A stretch of 45,321 nt of DNA, from NCBI GenBank assembly GCA_001805105.1, contig MHEE01000012.1, positions 266,750 through 312,070 on the forward strand, read 5' to 3'. Shown one piece after another: positions 1 through 8,273 of the stretch. Source of the DNA: Nitrospirae bacterium GWF2_44_13. GTDB taxonomy: Bacteria; Nitrospirota; Thermodesulfovibrionia; Thermodesulfovibrionales; UBA1546. The number at the start of each line of letters is the position of its first letter. Within the stretch, counting starts at the first letter, position 1. The notes under the pieces are model-generated. The model saw nothing but the letters and a program-made list of their open reading frames with translations. It made no database searches and had not been told where the DNA came from. Both the position numbers and the translations under genes were made by a program.

Positions 1-962
1 GTCAAGACAGTGGTATCCACATATACCGGGCCTCTGCCCTCAAGCCACTCAGTCATCGGCGCAGTAAGCCTGTAAAAGCGCGGAGCCTTGTCACCGCCTT
101 CAGCGGCATAACGAACCTGCATTACCTTTTCACCTTTAGCATTTGTAATAAGGCATCCAAAGGCTACGGAAAGAGTATCAACCGGGCCGCAGAAATCCTT
201 TGTTCTTGTGGCAACCCATCTCTGTTCAAGCGAGGTCATCTCAGCTCCTGCGCGGATTCCCACTGCATAACCGGTTCCAACATTAAATGGAGACATCCAT
301 GTCTGGTGGTGAGCGCTTGAGTAATCGGTGACAGGAGACTTCCATATGCCGCAGGCCCCTCCAGTGGAAACTACAGTTGCTTTAGCGCGGAACACATACA
401 ACTTGCCGTCCCTGACGCCTAAGCCCATAGCGCCGACACACTTGTCGCCATCCATAAGGAGGTTCGTAGCAGCCACCCTGTTATAGACCTTGGCGCCCAT
501 CGCCATGGCTTTTTCTGCCATGATGGGTTTGAGTTGCTCGCCATGAATCGAAACATCGAAGCGCCCCCTGAGCTTTTTGTGCCCTTCTTCATCATAAGCG
601 AAGGGAAGCCCCCAGTCCTCAAGCATATCAACTGTTTCGTTCAATATATTCGCATTGCTCAAAGCCAGATCCTCGCGAATCGGCCCTCCCCCTACTTGCG
701 CCCGGCTCCACTTCACGAGACTTTCAGGGGTCTCCCCCTTGTCCTTACGCAGATAGGTATTGATTGCGTCCATGCCGGCAGCAGTTGCGCCGCTCCGGCT
801 GATGTTCGCCTTTTCCATGATGGTGACCTTGAGGTTAGGATCAAGTGTCTTTGCCTCCACGGCGACAAAACAACCCGCATTCCCTCCGCCAACAATCAGT
901 AAATCTGTTTCGATTACCTCTACCGGAATCTCTTCCAGGCTTTTAGGTATCTTCTGCTCCAT
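1..962 (-). CDS. AprA-like FAD flavoprotein (adenylylsulfate reductase alpha / fumarate reductase superfamily), 3' end beyond window
   Basis: The first 320 residues of a flavoprotein are present; the C-terminal part lies beyond the left edge. The ATG at 962 is preceded by AAAGGAGG. A Rossmann dinucleotide motif GGGNAG is at residues 25-30. The SRSG...AINTYL block (55-71), the STGGACGIW block (199-207) and FNVGTGYAVGIRAGAEM (226-242) match adenylylsulfate reductase alpha (AprA) more than succinate dehydrogenase, and the covalent-FAD histidine motif is absent. By recalled alignment the AprA active-site residues Asn74, Trp234 and Arg265 correspond to Asn68, Trp222 and Arg253. The catalytic His would lie outside the window. 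No aprB ferredoxin-type subunit and no sat gene precedes it; the upstream neighbours are transporters. It could therefore be an AprA paralogue reducing another substrate. Family call is firm, substrate unknown. Confidence 0.8.
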   Translation of the reverse strand, partial: MEQKIPKSLEEIPVEVIETDLLIVGGGNAGCFVAVEAKTLDPNLKVTIMEKANISRSGATAAGMDAINTYLRKDKGETPESLVKWSRAQVGGGPIREDLALSNANILNETVDMLEDWGLPFAYDEEGHKKLRGRFDVSIHGEQLKPIMAEKAMAMGAKVYNRVAATNLLMDGDKCVGAMGLGVRDGKLYVFRAKATVVSTGGACGIWKSPVTDYSSAHHQTWMSPFNVGTGYAVGIRAGAEMTSLEQRWVATRTKDFCGPVDTLSVAFGCLITNAKGEKVMQVRYAAEGGDKAPRFYRLTAPMTEWLEGRGPVYVDTTVL

Positions 963-1031
963 CTCTTCCTCCTTTCGAGTTAAAATTTTTGATGCATTAA
1001 TCTAAGAATATCCCTTTTACTCAGGGAAATC

Positions 1032-1047
1032 TGTCCTCTATAGGACA
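1032..1047. promoter_or_regulatory. 16-bp perfect palindrome upstream of the AprA-like gene
   Basis: TGTCCT-CTAT-AGGACA has perfect 6-bp arms. It lies about 70 bp upstream of the flavoprotein start, between that gene and the terminator of the DASS gene. Its TGTC-N8-GACA form is shared with the palindrome at 7086-7101 upstream of tctC. It is a candidate operator; the regulator is not in the window. Confidence 0.45.
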
Positions 1048-1070
1048 CAATAACAAAGCATAAATATAGA

Positions 1071-1104
1071 TAAAGAGAGGGAGGTTAATGCCTCCCTCTC
1101 TTTA
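1071..1104 (-). terminator. Stem-loop terminator after the DASS permease gene
   Basis: A perfect 14-bp inverted repeat (arms 1071-1084 and 1091-1104) encloses a 6-nt loop. The arms carry A/T at their outer ends, so it can terminate in either direction. It sits 40 bp past the DASS stop codon and separates that gene from the AprA-like gene, implying the flavoprotein has its own promoter. Confidence 0.7.
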
Positions 1105-1144
1105 TACGTTTTGAGAACCAGATGCCATGAGTGTTTTCACAGGA

Positions 1145-2641
1145 TTACAGCGGGTATCCTATTAATTTAAGCCATGCAGTCTGGACGACTATAACGTAAA
1201 CGTTAGCTATAATCGAGAGTATCCCTCCGAACTTGACAATTGTCCAGCCTGATGCGCCTGAAGCTCCCCATGCAATGAGAAATGCCGTAATTGATATCGG
1301 CAGGAAGAAGGCATAACTTAGACAGTTTGTCATAATTAAAGAGAACGGCAATACACCGAGGTTGAGCGTATGGGCCATTCCGATTAATAAAGGAACGAAG
1401 GCGGCTCCCATTGCAACTGCGCTTACTACCCCTGCCCTCGCAATATGCAGAGCGGCGGCAAGCACGAACATCAACACCATGGTGGGCAATCCCAGTCCCT
1501 GTAAGGGTTCTACAATGAGGCTCGACATCCAGGCTACCGTGCCGACGTCATACAAAATAACCCCCAGCGAAATCGCGCCCCCAAGCAATACCCATGTGTC
1601 CCACATAATATGTTTGTTAACATTCGCGAATTTAATCCCACTCCACGGCATGAACAACAACGCTGATGTTATTAACGCGACCATTCCGGACTTGATGCCA
1701 TGAAAGCTTTCTGTCATCCAGAGGGCCAGGCCTATGAGGATACTGAAAACAGCCCATTTCTCGCCAAATGACATCACGCCCAACTCTTGTTTCATCTTTG
1801 GGATCTCCACCTCGGCGCCGGGTATCTCCAGCTTCCACAGCTTAAAATAGGTAAAGACATACCAAAACATTATCGGCAGCAGCCCCCAAAGCGGAAGGTT
1901 AAGCCAAGCCCAATCCAACCATGATATATATATCCCTTCACTTTCCTTTAATTGATTTGCAAGTATCAGATTAGGGAAGTGGCTGGTGAGAATACACACC
2001 CCCGTAAAGAGCGGCGTCAATCCCGGTGTCTGGAGTAATAACGCCATATTAATCCTTTTGACTTCCGGCAGGTGTTCCTTTCCCTTCATTAACGTGCCGA
2101 TGGCCTTCGTAACAGGCAAAAAGAGCGCTGTTTCAGAAACAGTGGGCAAAACAGAACCTACCGCTACGTCTGCCAGTCCAAGGCCTGTCTGAATTCTCGT
2201 GACCTTATTTGACTTCAATAGTGTAACGATCTTCAATGCGATCCTTTTGCCGAGAGGCGTTCCCATCATAATGCCCGCAATTACAAAAGCCCCGCCCGCC
2301 AGAAAGAATAGATCGGTCGAGAATGATTTAAATGCAACGCCCGGTTTAATTCCGGCAAATAGCACGACCAGCATCGGAGATGTAAATCCGACGATTGCCT
2401 TTGGAAGGGCATCCGAGACCATTACGGTGATAAACCAAAGAAAAACTCCAAGCACTGACTGCGACGTGGGCCTCAGGCCCGGGATTGCAGGGCCAAAATG
2501 CAGTGCAAATAGTATCGCAAAGGCAATGATCAACCCAATGGTCGCCTTTTTAGGTTTTGCGACCTCGGCCTCCTCCGCCTCCTCGAGAGCCTTCATTCTC
2601 TCTTCTAAATACGACTCTTCCTTCTGAACCTTTTCATCCAT
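1145..2641 (-). CDS. DASS/SLC13-type anion permease
   Basis: A 498-residue polytopic membrane protein of the divalent anion:sodium symporter (SLC13/CitT) type, probably importing a dicarboxylate, sulfate or related anion. An acidic, lysine-rich helical N-terminal extension (residues 1-33) precedes about 11-12 hydrophobic segments. The first Ser-Asn-Thr substrate/sodium signature of the family reads Ser-Glu-Thr at 169-171 (VSETAL). The matching C-terminal repeat reads ARAGVVSAVAMG rather than an SNT motif, so the substrate or coupling ion may differ from characterised members. The start at 2641 has a GGAGGG ribosome site. It lies 27 bp downstream of the PhnD-like gene and is probably co-transcribed with it. 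Confidence 0.8.
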   Translation of the reverse strand: MDEKVQKEESYLEERMKALEEAEEAEVAKPKKATIGLIIAFAILFALHFGPAIPGLRPTSQSVLGVFLWFITVMVSDALPKAIVGFTSPMLVVLFAGIKPGVAFKSFSTDLFFLAGGAFVIAGIMMGTPLGKRIALKIVTLLKSNKVTRIQTGLGLADVAVGSVLPTVSETALFLPVTKAIGTLMKGKEHLPEVKRINMALLLQTPGLTPLFTGVCILTSHFPNLILANQLKESEGIYISWLDWAWLNLPLWGLLPIMFWYVFTYFKLWKLEIPGAEVEIPKMKQELGVMSFGEKWAVFSILIGLALWMTESFHGIKSGMVALITSALLFMPWSGIKFANVNKHIMWDTWVLLGGAISLGVILYDVGTVAWMSSLIVEPLQGLGLPTMVLMFVLAAALHIARAGVVSAVAMGAAFVPLLIGMAHTLNLGVLPFSLIMTNCLSYAFFLPISITAFLIAWGASGASGWTIVKFGGILSIIANVYVIVVQTAWLKLIGYPL

Positions 2642-2668
2642 AAGTTCCCTCCTTTTAAACTTGGATTT

Positions 2669-3490
2669 TTAGAAAACTCCAGCCGCTTTAGCCGCTTCCC
2701 TCATCGGTTCATAGTCTTTATCGGCCGTCGGGACAAACCCCGCAAGGTTAGCCTCTTTCAGCGCCCTATCTGCCTCTGCCGAGAGAGGCTTCAGTTTTAG
2801 AACGGCATTCTTCACTTTTGATGCAATGTCTTTATCTGTTTTCTTTGTTGTATGGACCGGCCAATTGGGCAGGTCAGCTGTATTCCCGATTACCCTCATC
2901 ATGTCTGCGTACGACAGTTTCTTAAAGACCCCTGTAGGCATCCCGCCTGCATCCGCCTTTCCGTCTCTTACCGCTTCTGCCACCTTTGGGGGTTTCCCGG
3001 CAAAGGTGATTGTGATATCCTTCTTTTCGATGCCGGCCTTCTTAAGCTCTAACATCTGGGCTACATAGCCGGCGGCTGAGCCGGTGTCAACAAAACTGAT
3101 TTTCTTGCCTTTCAGGTCTTTTATGGATTTTATAGGACTCTCTTTTGCCACAATGAAGACCCCTTTTAATTTGCCGGTGACTGCTGCCAGAGGTTCGACC
3201 TGTGAAACCGCTTTTTTGATATCAATGTAGACATTGGGATTGGCGAACCCGATGTCAAAATCGCCTGCGATTGCCTGTTTGGCATACGTGTCAAAATCCT
3301 TGGGGATCACCAAGGTGACCTTTGAACCGGTCTCTTTTGCAATGAATTGCGCCAGCGGAGTATACATTTCACGCAGTGTTTGCTCCGGCTGCGTCGGAAG
3401 CACGCCTAATTTTATTTCCGCTCCCATCCCCATTGAAGGCACTATCAAAAGCAAAGACAAAAACAGTAAAACCATCGCCATCTTCTTCAT
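2669..3490 (-). CDS. PhnD-type periplasmic substrate-binding protein (phosphonate/phosphite/oxyanion family), orphan
   Basis: A 273-residue secreted binding protein. A clear signal peptide (KKMAMVLLFLSLLLIVPSMGMGA) covers residues 2-24. The mature protein starts with EIKLGVLPTQP and contains the FDIGFANPNVY block typical of PhnD-like type-2 periplasmic binding proteins. Family members bind phosphonate, phosphite, arsenite and other small anions. No ABC permease or ATPase gene is adjacent; it is flanked by tctA and a DASS permease. It may deliver ligand to a sensor, serve the neighbouring permease, or work with an ABC transporter elsewhere. The ligand cannot be read from the sequence. Confidence 0.8.
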   Translation of the reverse strand: MKKMAMVLLFLSLLLIVPSMGMGAEIKLGVLPTQPEQTLREMYTPLAQFIAKETGSKVTLVIPKDFDTYAKQAIAGDFDIGFANPNVYIDIKKAVSQVEPLAAVTGKLKGVFIVAKESPIKSIKDLKGKKISFVDTGSAAGYVAQMLELKKAGIEKKDITITFAGKPPKVAEAVRDGKADAGGMPTGVFKKLSYADMMRVIGNTADLPNWPVHTTKKTDKDIASKVKNAVLKLKPLSAEADRALKEANLAGFVPTADKDYEPMREAAKAAGVF

Positions 3491-3577
3491 TTTGCCCCCC
3501 CGTCTTCATCTACTTCTGGATAAAGACATATTTTTAAGGTTTCTATACGGCAAAGCTGTATTTGTTCTGCATTCTTA

Positions 3578-3597
3578 GAAGTATGCCTGATGAACTG
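3578..3597. repeat. 20-bp direct repeat, copy 1, upstream of the PhnD-like gene
   Basis: GAAGTATGCCTGATGAACTG occurs here and, identically and in the same orientation, at 6891-6910. This copy is about 90 bp upstream of the PhnD-like start. It is a candidate shared regulatory site or duplicated upstream segment. Confidence 0.6.
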
Positions 3598-3620
3598 CTT
3601 TTTATCACCATATGCCAGTG

Positions 3621-3652
3621 ATGGGTGCGCAAATCTCTTTTTGCGCACCCAT
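3621..3652. terminator. Strong stem-loop downstream of tctA
   Basis: A perfect 13-bp G+C-rich stem (arms 3621-3633 and 3640-3652) with a 6-nt loop lies 37 bp beyond the tctA stop codon. On the minus strand the stem is not followed by a clear U-run, so it may be a weak terminator or an mRNA-stabilising 3' hairpin of the tctCBA transcript. Confidence 0.55.
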
Positions 3653-3689
3653 CTTTATTATTAACTCATTGCATTAGGCCTCTCCTGTG

Positions 3690-5204
3690 TCATGCCGCCA
3701 AGTTCTTTTCAATGTTCTGGCTCTTCCATTTTCCTATACCTGTCTTTATGACAACATAAGCCGTAATAGCCATTAAAGCCATAGCCACAGGACGGGTGAA
3801 AAACATATAAGGAGCATGCTCTGATGCAATTACGACTTGCTGAAGCGCCGTTTCCCAAATTGGAGCAAGAATAAATCCAATAATAAGACAGATGTGGCTG
3901 AAATCAAACTTTCTCATGAAGTATGCAACAAAGGCAAAAAACAACATTAACGTCACATCGAATGTGGAAAACTCCGCCAAATACGAGCCCATGATGCAAG
4001 TGAAGATGATACAGGGATAAAGGATAGCAGGCGGAGCTTTTACCACCTTGCAAAACGTTGTTAACCCAACGCGCCCGACAACAAGCAGCATGCCGCTGGC
4101 AATGATTAAACTGCCGTAGATGCCGTAGATGAACTGCGCGTTCTGTTCAAACATCAAGGGCCCCGGGATCATGCCGTGAACTACGAACGCGCCGATGAGC
4201 AGGGCAGCAGCCACATTGCCCGGAATACCCAGAGTGAACAGAGGAATAAGGCTAGCCGCAACGACCGAACTGTTGGCCGATTCAGAGGCGAATATCCCCT
4301 CAAGCTTGCCTTTGCCGAACTCTTCAGGCGTTTTTGAATTTTTCTTTGCCTGGTCATAAGCAAAGAACGAGGCCACCGGCGCGCCGAGGCCGGGCAAAGC
4401 TCCGACCACTGTGCCTGCAATGGATGAACGCAATAAAGTTTTGGCGCTGCCGCGCCACTCGGCCCATGAAATGTAGCGATCTTCCGGTTTAGACGAGAAT
4501 GATACTGTGCATTCGGGGCTGCCTGCTTTGATACGGCGCTCTAATTGGAGGATGATTTCCGAAAAAGCCAACATCCCGATGCCGATAGGAATAAGTGATA
4601 TGCCCCTTTCCAATTGATATAAACCAAAGGTTAAACGCGGCAGTGCCGATACCGATTCTATGCCGATGGTGCCTATCAAAATCCCGGCCGCAGCGGCTAT
4701 AAGGCCCCGCGTAAGAGACGCCTCTCCCAGCCCCGCAATGATGGTCAGGGCCAGGCAAATCAAAGCAAAGATTTCCGGAGGCCCCATGTACAAGGCCACA
4801 GTCGCAAGCGGCGCGGCCACCAAAATAAGCACTACGGTCGAAAAGAAATCCCCTGTAACCGACCCATAGAGCGCCGCGCGCAAAGCCTTTTCTCCCTTGC
4901 CTTGTACGCACAATGGATAGCCGTCCCACGTGGTGGCCGCAGCTTCGGGCGTCCCCGGCGTATTGAGCAATACGCCGGAGATGGAGCCCCCAAAAAAAGC
5001 ACCCTTATTGAGTCCCACAAGAAAGCTGATGGCCGCCAGAGGGGACATGTAGTACGATAACGGTATGCACAGCGCAATGGCCATAGGCCCGTTAATGCCC
5101 GGAATAGCCCCCGCGATGACACCCGCGATGACACCTACTAACACAAACAGCAAATTTATAGGCTGTAGAGAATCTATAAATCCCGCAATGACAGTTTCCA
5201 GCAT
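3690..5204 (-). CDS. tctA: Tripartite tricarboxylate transporter, large membrane subunit TctA
   Basis: A 504-residue polytopic inner-membrane protein, the usual length for TctA, the channel-forming subunit that works with TctB and the periplasmic TctC to import organic anions. It shows the conserved N-terminal block GVIAGVIAGAIPGINGPMAIA and a second block, VVGALPGLGAPVASFFAYD, near residues 270-290. The start at 5204 is preceded by GGAGG. It follows tctB by 33 bp and ends the tctC-tctB-tctA operon. Confidence 0.95.
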   Translation of the reverse strand: MLETVIAGFIDSLQPINLLFVLVGVIAGVIAGAIPGINGPMAIALCIPLSYYMSPLAAISFLVGLNKGAFFGGSISGVLLNTPGTPEAAATTWDGYPLCVQGKGEKALRAALYGSVTGDFFSTVVLILVAAPLATVALYMGPPEIFALICLALTIIAGLGEASLTRGLIAAAAGILIGTIGIESVSALPRLTFGLYQLERGISLIPIGIGMLAFSEIILQLERRIKAGSPECTVSFSSKPEDRYISWAEWRGSAKTLLRSSIAGTVVGALPGLGAPVASFFAYDQAKKNSKTPEEFGKGKLEGIFASESANSSVVAASLIPLFTLGIPGNVAAALLIGAFVVHGMIPGPLMFEQNAQFIYGIYGSLIIASGMLLVVGRVGLTTFCKVVKAPPAILYPCIIFTCIMGSYLAEFSTFDVTLMLFFAFVAYFMRKFDFSHICLIIGFILAPIWETALQQVVIASEHAPYMFFTRPVAMALMAITAYVVIKTGIGKWKSQNIEKNLAA

Positions 5205-5237
5205 AACTAATTTACCTCCAATCCGAAATGTACTGGT

Positions 5238-5711
5238 TCATGGCATGGGCGCTCCAAGTCCGTAACGCATAGCCCCATACACTAAAAACGCCGCGCTAAG
5301 AGCCACGAGAACAATTGTAACCGGCTTGCGCTGCCCGCAAAGATACTGAATCACCAGCATAAACGCAATCGCGGCCGGAATAAAACCGATCCACATCATG
5401 GCATACATCAGCAGGACACTGGGGACAATGAAGCTGACAAGGTGCCGCAAATGCACCTTGGCTGCTTTACCGCTGTCCTCTGACAGATTTTTTTCAGGGC
5501 TCGCCGGTTTTGCGGATAAATATGAAAAAATATTCATCGCCAGCGCCAACACCGAAAGCGCCAATATGAAGCCGACAGTCACATTGGGCAAAACCGCTGC
5601 AGCAACACCGTAACCCGGATATTCAGGCGTGTAAGCCGGAATGATCCAGAATAAGAAGGCCGCACTGCACAGCGCAATGCCGCCATAGATGAAATTGTCC
5701 TTACGCGTCAT
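5238..5711 (-). CDS. tctB: Tripartite tricarboxylate transporter, small membrane subunit TctB
   Basis: A 157-residue hydrophobic protein with four predicted membrane segments, the architecture of the poorly conserved TctB subunit. The call leans on its position between tctC and tctA. The ATG at 5711 is preceded by AAGGAGGAG. The distance from tctC (57 bp) and to tctA (33 bp) supports one transcript. The middle loop (about residues 66-85) is charged and cytoplasmic. Confidence 0.88.
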   Translation of the reverse strand: MTRKDNFIYGGIALCSAAFLFWIIPAYTPEYPGYGVAAAVLPNVTVGFILALSVLALAMNIFSYLSAKPASPEKNLSEDSGKAAKVHLRHLVSFIVPSVLLMYAMMWIGFIPAAIAFMLVIQYLCGQRKPVTIVLVALSAAFLVYGAMRYGLGAPMP

Positions 5712-5768
5712 GCCCTCCTCCTTGAATAGAGCACAATAGCACTGTGTGTGCTTTGCTGCTCATCTCAC

Positions 5769-6719
5769 TTACTTACTTGCCGCTTCACGCGCAAAGCGCT
5801 CACTGGCCTGCTTCATATAGGTTTCAGCATGGGCGCGTCCCCATTGCACCGGGGCCATTTTCAGGGTCTCGGTAATCATTTTTTGAAGACCGGCATCCTT
5901 TGCAAGTTTGTCAACAACCTTTTGAATCCGGGCCAAGACGTCATTAGGTAAACCCTTTGGCGCGGCCAGCACCACAAACATTTCCACCGATTCGTCCCAG
6001 CCTTGTTCCTTCAAGGTGGGCACATCCCCATAAGGGTTAAGCCTGGTCGGGGTCGTTGCGGCCAGCAACTTCAATTTGCCGCCCTTGACGTATTCAAACA
6101 AAATGGCGCCCAAATGCCCCAGGTCCGCATGGCCGCCCATAATCGCTGATATTATCGAAGGACCGCCGGTGCTTGGCATAAGCGAAATGCTTACCCCTTC
6201 CTTGGCTGCTATGCGCTTCATAACATCCCGGTCGTCAGAACCCTGAAACATATAGGTCAACCCCTTCTTTTCCTTCTTGGCCCAATTGAAAGCGTCTTTC
6301 AGGGTCTTCCATGGGCGGTTAGGAGCGCAGACAAGGCCGCTTTGATTGAGCCCCATCATGGAAATGAACGTGAAATCATTAATAGTGTAGCCCGTTTTAA
6401 CATAATGCGGTGAATAGGTATACGCAGCCGTAGCCGATACGCCCAAGGTATAGCCGTCGGCCTTGGCGTTTTTCAGTTCCGTAGCCATCACGCTGCCATG
6501 GGAACCACCAGGAGTGTTGGCCACCAGTACGGGTTGTCCCAGTTCAGCGCTCATGGCATTAGCCAGCGAGCGGGTCAATAAATCAATCTGGGCGCCAGGC
6601 TTTGTCATAGTAAGCATTTTTATCGGATGATCCGGGAAGTCTGCCGCAAACACCGGCGGTGCAATGCACAAGCCGACAAGGACTGCACATAAAAGCAGGG
6701 TCATAAATGTGGAACGCAT
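5769..6719 (-). CDS. tctC: Tripartite tricarboxylate transporter substrate-binding protein TctC
   Basis: A 316-residue periplasmic binding protein of the TctC (Bug) family. The chosen ATG at 6719 has AAAGGAG upstream and begins a standard signal peptide ending near PPVFAADFPDHPI; the open frame continues further upstream but that part is neither signal-like nor conserved. The family core is visible as PGAQIDLLTRSLANAMSAEL, QPVLVANTPGGSHG and GGHADLGHLGAILFEYVKGG. Bug proteins bind carboxylates through a conserved pocket, but the ligand is not predictable here. First gene of the tct operon, preceded by a long intergenic region with a palindrome and a direct repeat. Confidence 0.93.
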   Translation of the reverse strand: MRSTFMTLLLCAVLVGLCIAPPVFAADFPDHPIKMLTMTKPGAQIDLLTRSLANAMSAELGQPVLVANTPGGSHGSVMATELKNAKADGYTLGVSATAAYTYSPHYVKTGYTINDFTFISMMGLNQSGLVCAPNRPWKTLKDAFNWAKKEKKGLTYMFQGSDDRDVMKRIAAKEGVSISLMPSTGGPSIISAIMGGHADLGHLGAILFEYVKGGKLKLLAATTPTRLNPYGDVPTLKEQGWDESVEMFVVLAAPKGLPNDVLARIQKVVDKLAKDAGLQKMITETLKMAPVQWGRAHAETYMKQASERFAREAASK

Positions 6720-6890
6720 AATGTTTCTCCTTTTGGCTGAATTGTTTTTAAGTGGGACGCTAAGAAAACAACTTGCCTCATTATTAGCATCCGTCTGCCT
6801 CAACTTTTTTGGATCCGGTGATCCGCTCCTAAAAAACCTCCTTTCAAAAAAAATGGCGTCTAATCCGGTCATGGTTAAAATCCTGTGATT

Positions 6891-6910
6891 GAAGTATGCC
6901 TGATGAACTG
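6891..6910. repeat. 20-bp direct repeat, copy 2, upstream of tctC
   Basis: Identical to 3578-3597 in sequence and orientation. This copy is about 170 bp upstream of the tctC start. The flanking bases of the two copies differ, so only the 20-mer is conserved. Confidence 0.6.
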
Positions 6911-7085
6911 TTGTTGCAATGAAAAAGTATACACCCCTCCTTTCGTGCAACACTCACTGCACTGGATAAAACAGGACATTGGCTGATTGCTTGTTGCCTT
7001 CACCAGCACCCACTATCCGCTATCTTCATAATCTTTCTCATAATCAGTTTGCAAAGCATTTTAGCAAGGTGGTAAAAAGAAACTC

Positions 7086-7101
7086 TGTCACTTGGGTGAC
7101 A
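7086..7101. promoter_or_regulatory. 16-bp perfect palindrome upstream of the tct operon
   Basis: TGTCAC-TTGG-GTGACA has perfect 6-bp arms and the same TGTC-N8-GACA outline as 1032-1047. It lies about 370 bp upstream of tctC and about 110 bp beyond the prfA stop. On the minus strand a U-rich stretch begins a few bases after it, so a weak prfA terminator is an alternative reading. Confidence 0.4.
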
Positions 7102-7208
7102 ACCTTGAATTGTGCTTATTATCTATAAGTCCTAATTAAAAAGTCAAGGTAAAAGCGGCAGGTGTCAAATTTTTATTTTTTCAGGATATTCGAATGTAAG
7201 TTCAAGCG

Positions 7209-8273
7209 TTACAACTCTTTCAGCTTCTCTGCCTGATAGTGGGCAATAAGATTATCTATTATCTCATCAATATTGCCCTCAAGAACGCTCTCCAGCCTGT
7301 GAAGAGTCAGCCCTATCCTGTGGTCAGTCATCCTATTCTGCGGAAAATTGTACGTCCGTATCCTCTCGCTCCTGTCGCCCGTGCCAACCTGAGTCTTTCT
7401 GTCAGCGGCGCGTTCTTTATCTTTTTTCTCTATCTCAAGATCAAGAAGCCTTGAACGCAAAACCTTCATGGCCTTTCCCCTGTTCTTTAACTGGGACCTC
7501 TCATCCTGGCACTGCACAACAAGTCCTGTAGGCACATGGGTAATCCTCACTGCTGAATAGGTAGTGTTTACGCTCTGCCCGCCTGCGCCTGATGAGCAGA
7601 AGGTATCAATCCTGAGATCCTTTTCTTCTATCTTTATGTCAACATCTTCAGCCTCAGGCAAAACCGCAACTGTTGCAGCTGATGTGTGAATCCTTCCGGA
7701 GCCCTCAGTTACCGGCACCCTCTGCACTCTGTGAACCCCGCTTTCATATTTCAGCCTGCTGTATGCGCCCTTACCTGTGATATTTGCAATTATCTCCTTT
7801 AACCCGCCGAGGCCTGTCGGGCTGGAATCAATCACCTCTACTTTCCATCTCCTCATCTCAGCATATCTTGAGTACATTCTGAAAAGGTTTGCCGCAAAAA
7901 GAGACGCCTCTTCTCCGCCTGTGCCTGCCCGTATCTCAAGTATTACGCTTTTTTCATCCCTCGGGTCTTTCGGCAGAAGCATTGTCTTCAGGTCTTCTTC
8001 TATCTTAGGCTTTCTCTCCTTCAGTTCATTAAGCTCTACCTGTGCAAGCTCCCTCATTTCGTTATCGCTGCCTTTAAGAATTTCTTCCGCTCCTTCCATA
8101 TCCGTCAAAAGTTTTTTGTACTCGCGGATCTTTTCAACAAGCGGCTGAAGGTCGGACTGTTCCTTCGAGTATTTTTGATACTCCTGCGGCGCAGACAGTA
8201 CCTCCGGGTCTATCATCTCGACTGTCAGTTTCTCGTATCTATCTTCTATTGTCTGGAGTTTTTCAAGCAGCAT
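7209..8273 (-). CDS. prfA: Peptide chain release factor 1
   Basis: A 354-residue class I release factor that terminates translation at UAA and UAG. The GGQ peptidyl-tRNA hydrolysis motif is at residues 231-233 in [10 protein letters not shown]. The stop-codon recognition tripeptide is P-V-T at 187-189, the RF1 type rather than the SPF of RF2. Length is typical. The start overlaps the end of the DUF1385 gene by 11 bp, indicating translational coupling. Confidence 0.97.
   Translation of the reverse strand: MLLEKLQTIEDRYEKLTVEMIDPEVLSAPQEYQKYSKEQSDLQPLVEKIREYKKLLTDMEGAEEILKGSDNEMRELAQVELNELKERKPKIEEDLKTMLLPKDPRDEKSVILEIRAGTGGEEASLFAANLFRMYSRYAEMRRWKVEVIDSSPTGLGGLKEIIANITGKGAYSRLKYESGVHRVQRVPVTEGSGRIHTSAATVAVLPEAEDVDIKIEEKDLRIDTFCSSGAGGQSVNTTYSAVRITHVPTGLVVQCQDERSQLKNRGKAMKVLRSRLLDLEIEKKDKERAADRKTQVGTGDRSERIRTYNFPQNRMTDHRIGLTLHRLESVLEGNIDEIIDNLIAHYQAEKLKEL

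Larger units (their letters stand above)
6720..7208. other. Long intergenic region between prfA and tctC
   Basis: These 489 bp hold no convincing gene. They contain a 16-bp palindrome (7086-7101), the second copy of the 20-bp direct repeat (6891-6910) and an isolated Shine-Dalgarno-like purine run on the minus strand (6934-6945) with no properly spaced start codon. The tctCBA promoter should lie here, but I could not assign -35/-10 or -24/-12 boxes with confidence. Confidence 0.5.

Noticed and set aside
4489-4929. 146-codon minus frame overlapping tctA
   Set aside because: It is a shadow of tctA in another frame, with no ribosome site and unnatural composition.
5769-6953. Longer TctC starting at 6953
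   Set aside because: The extra 78 residues precede a complete signal peptide with its own ribosome site at 6719.
6720-7101. Sigma-54 promoter for tctCBA
   Set aside because: I found no GG-N10-GC pair with TGGCAC/TTGC-like context on the minus strand.
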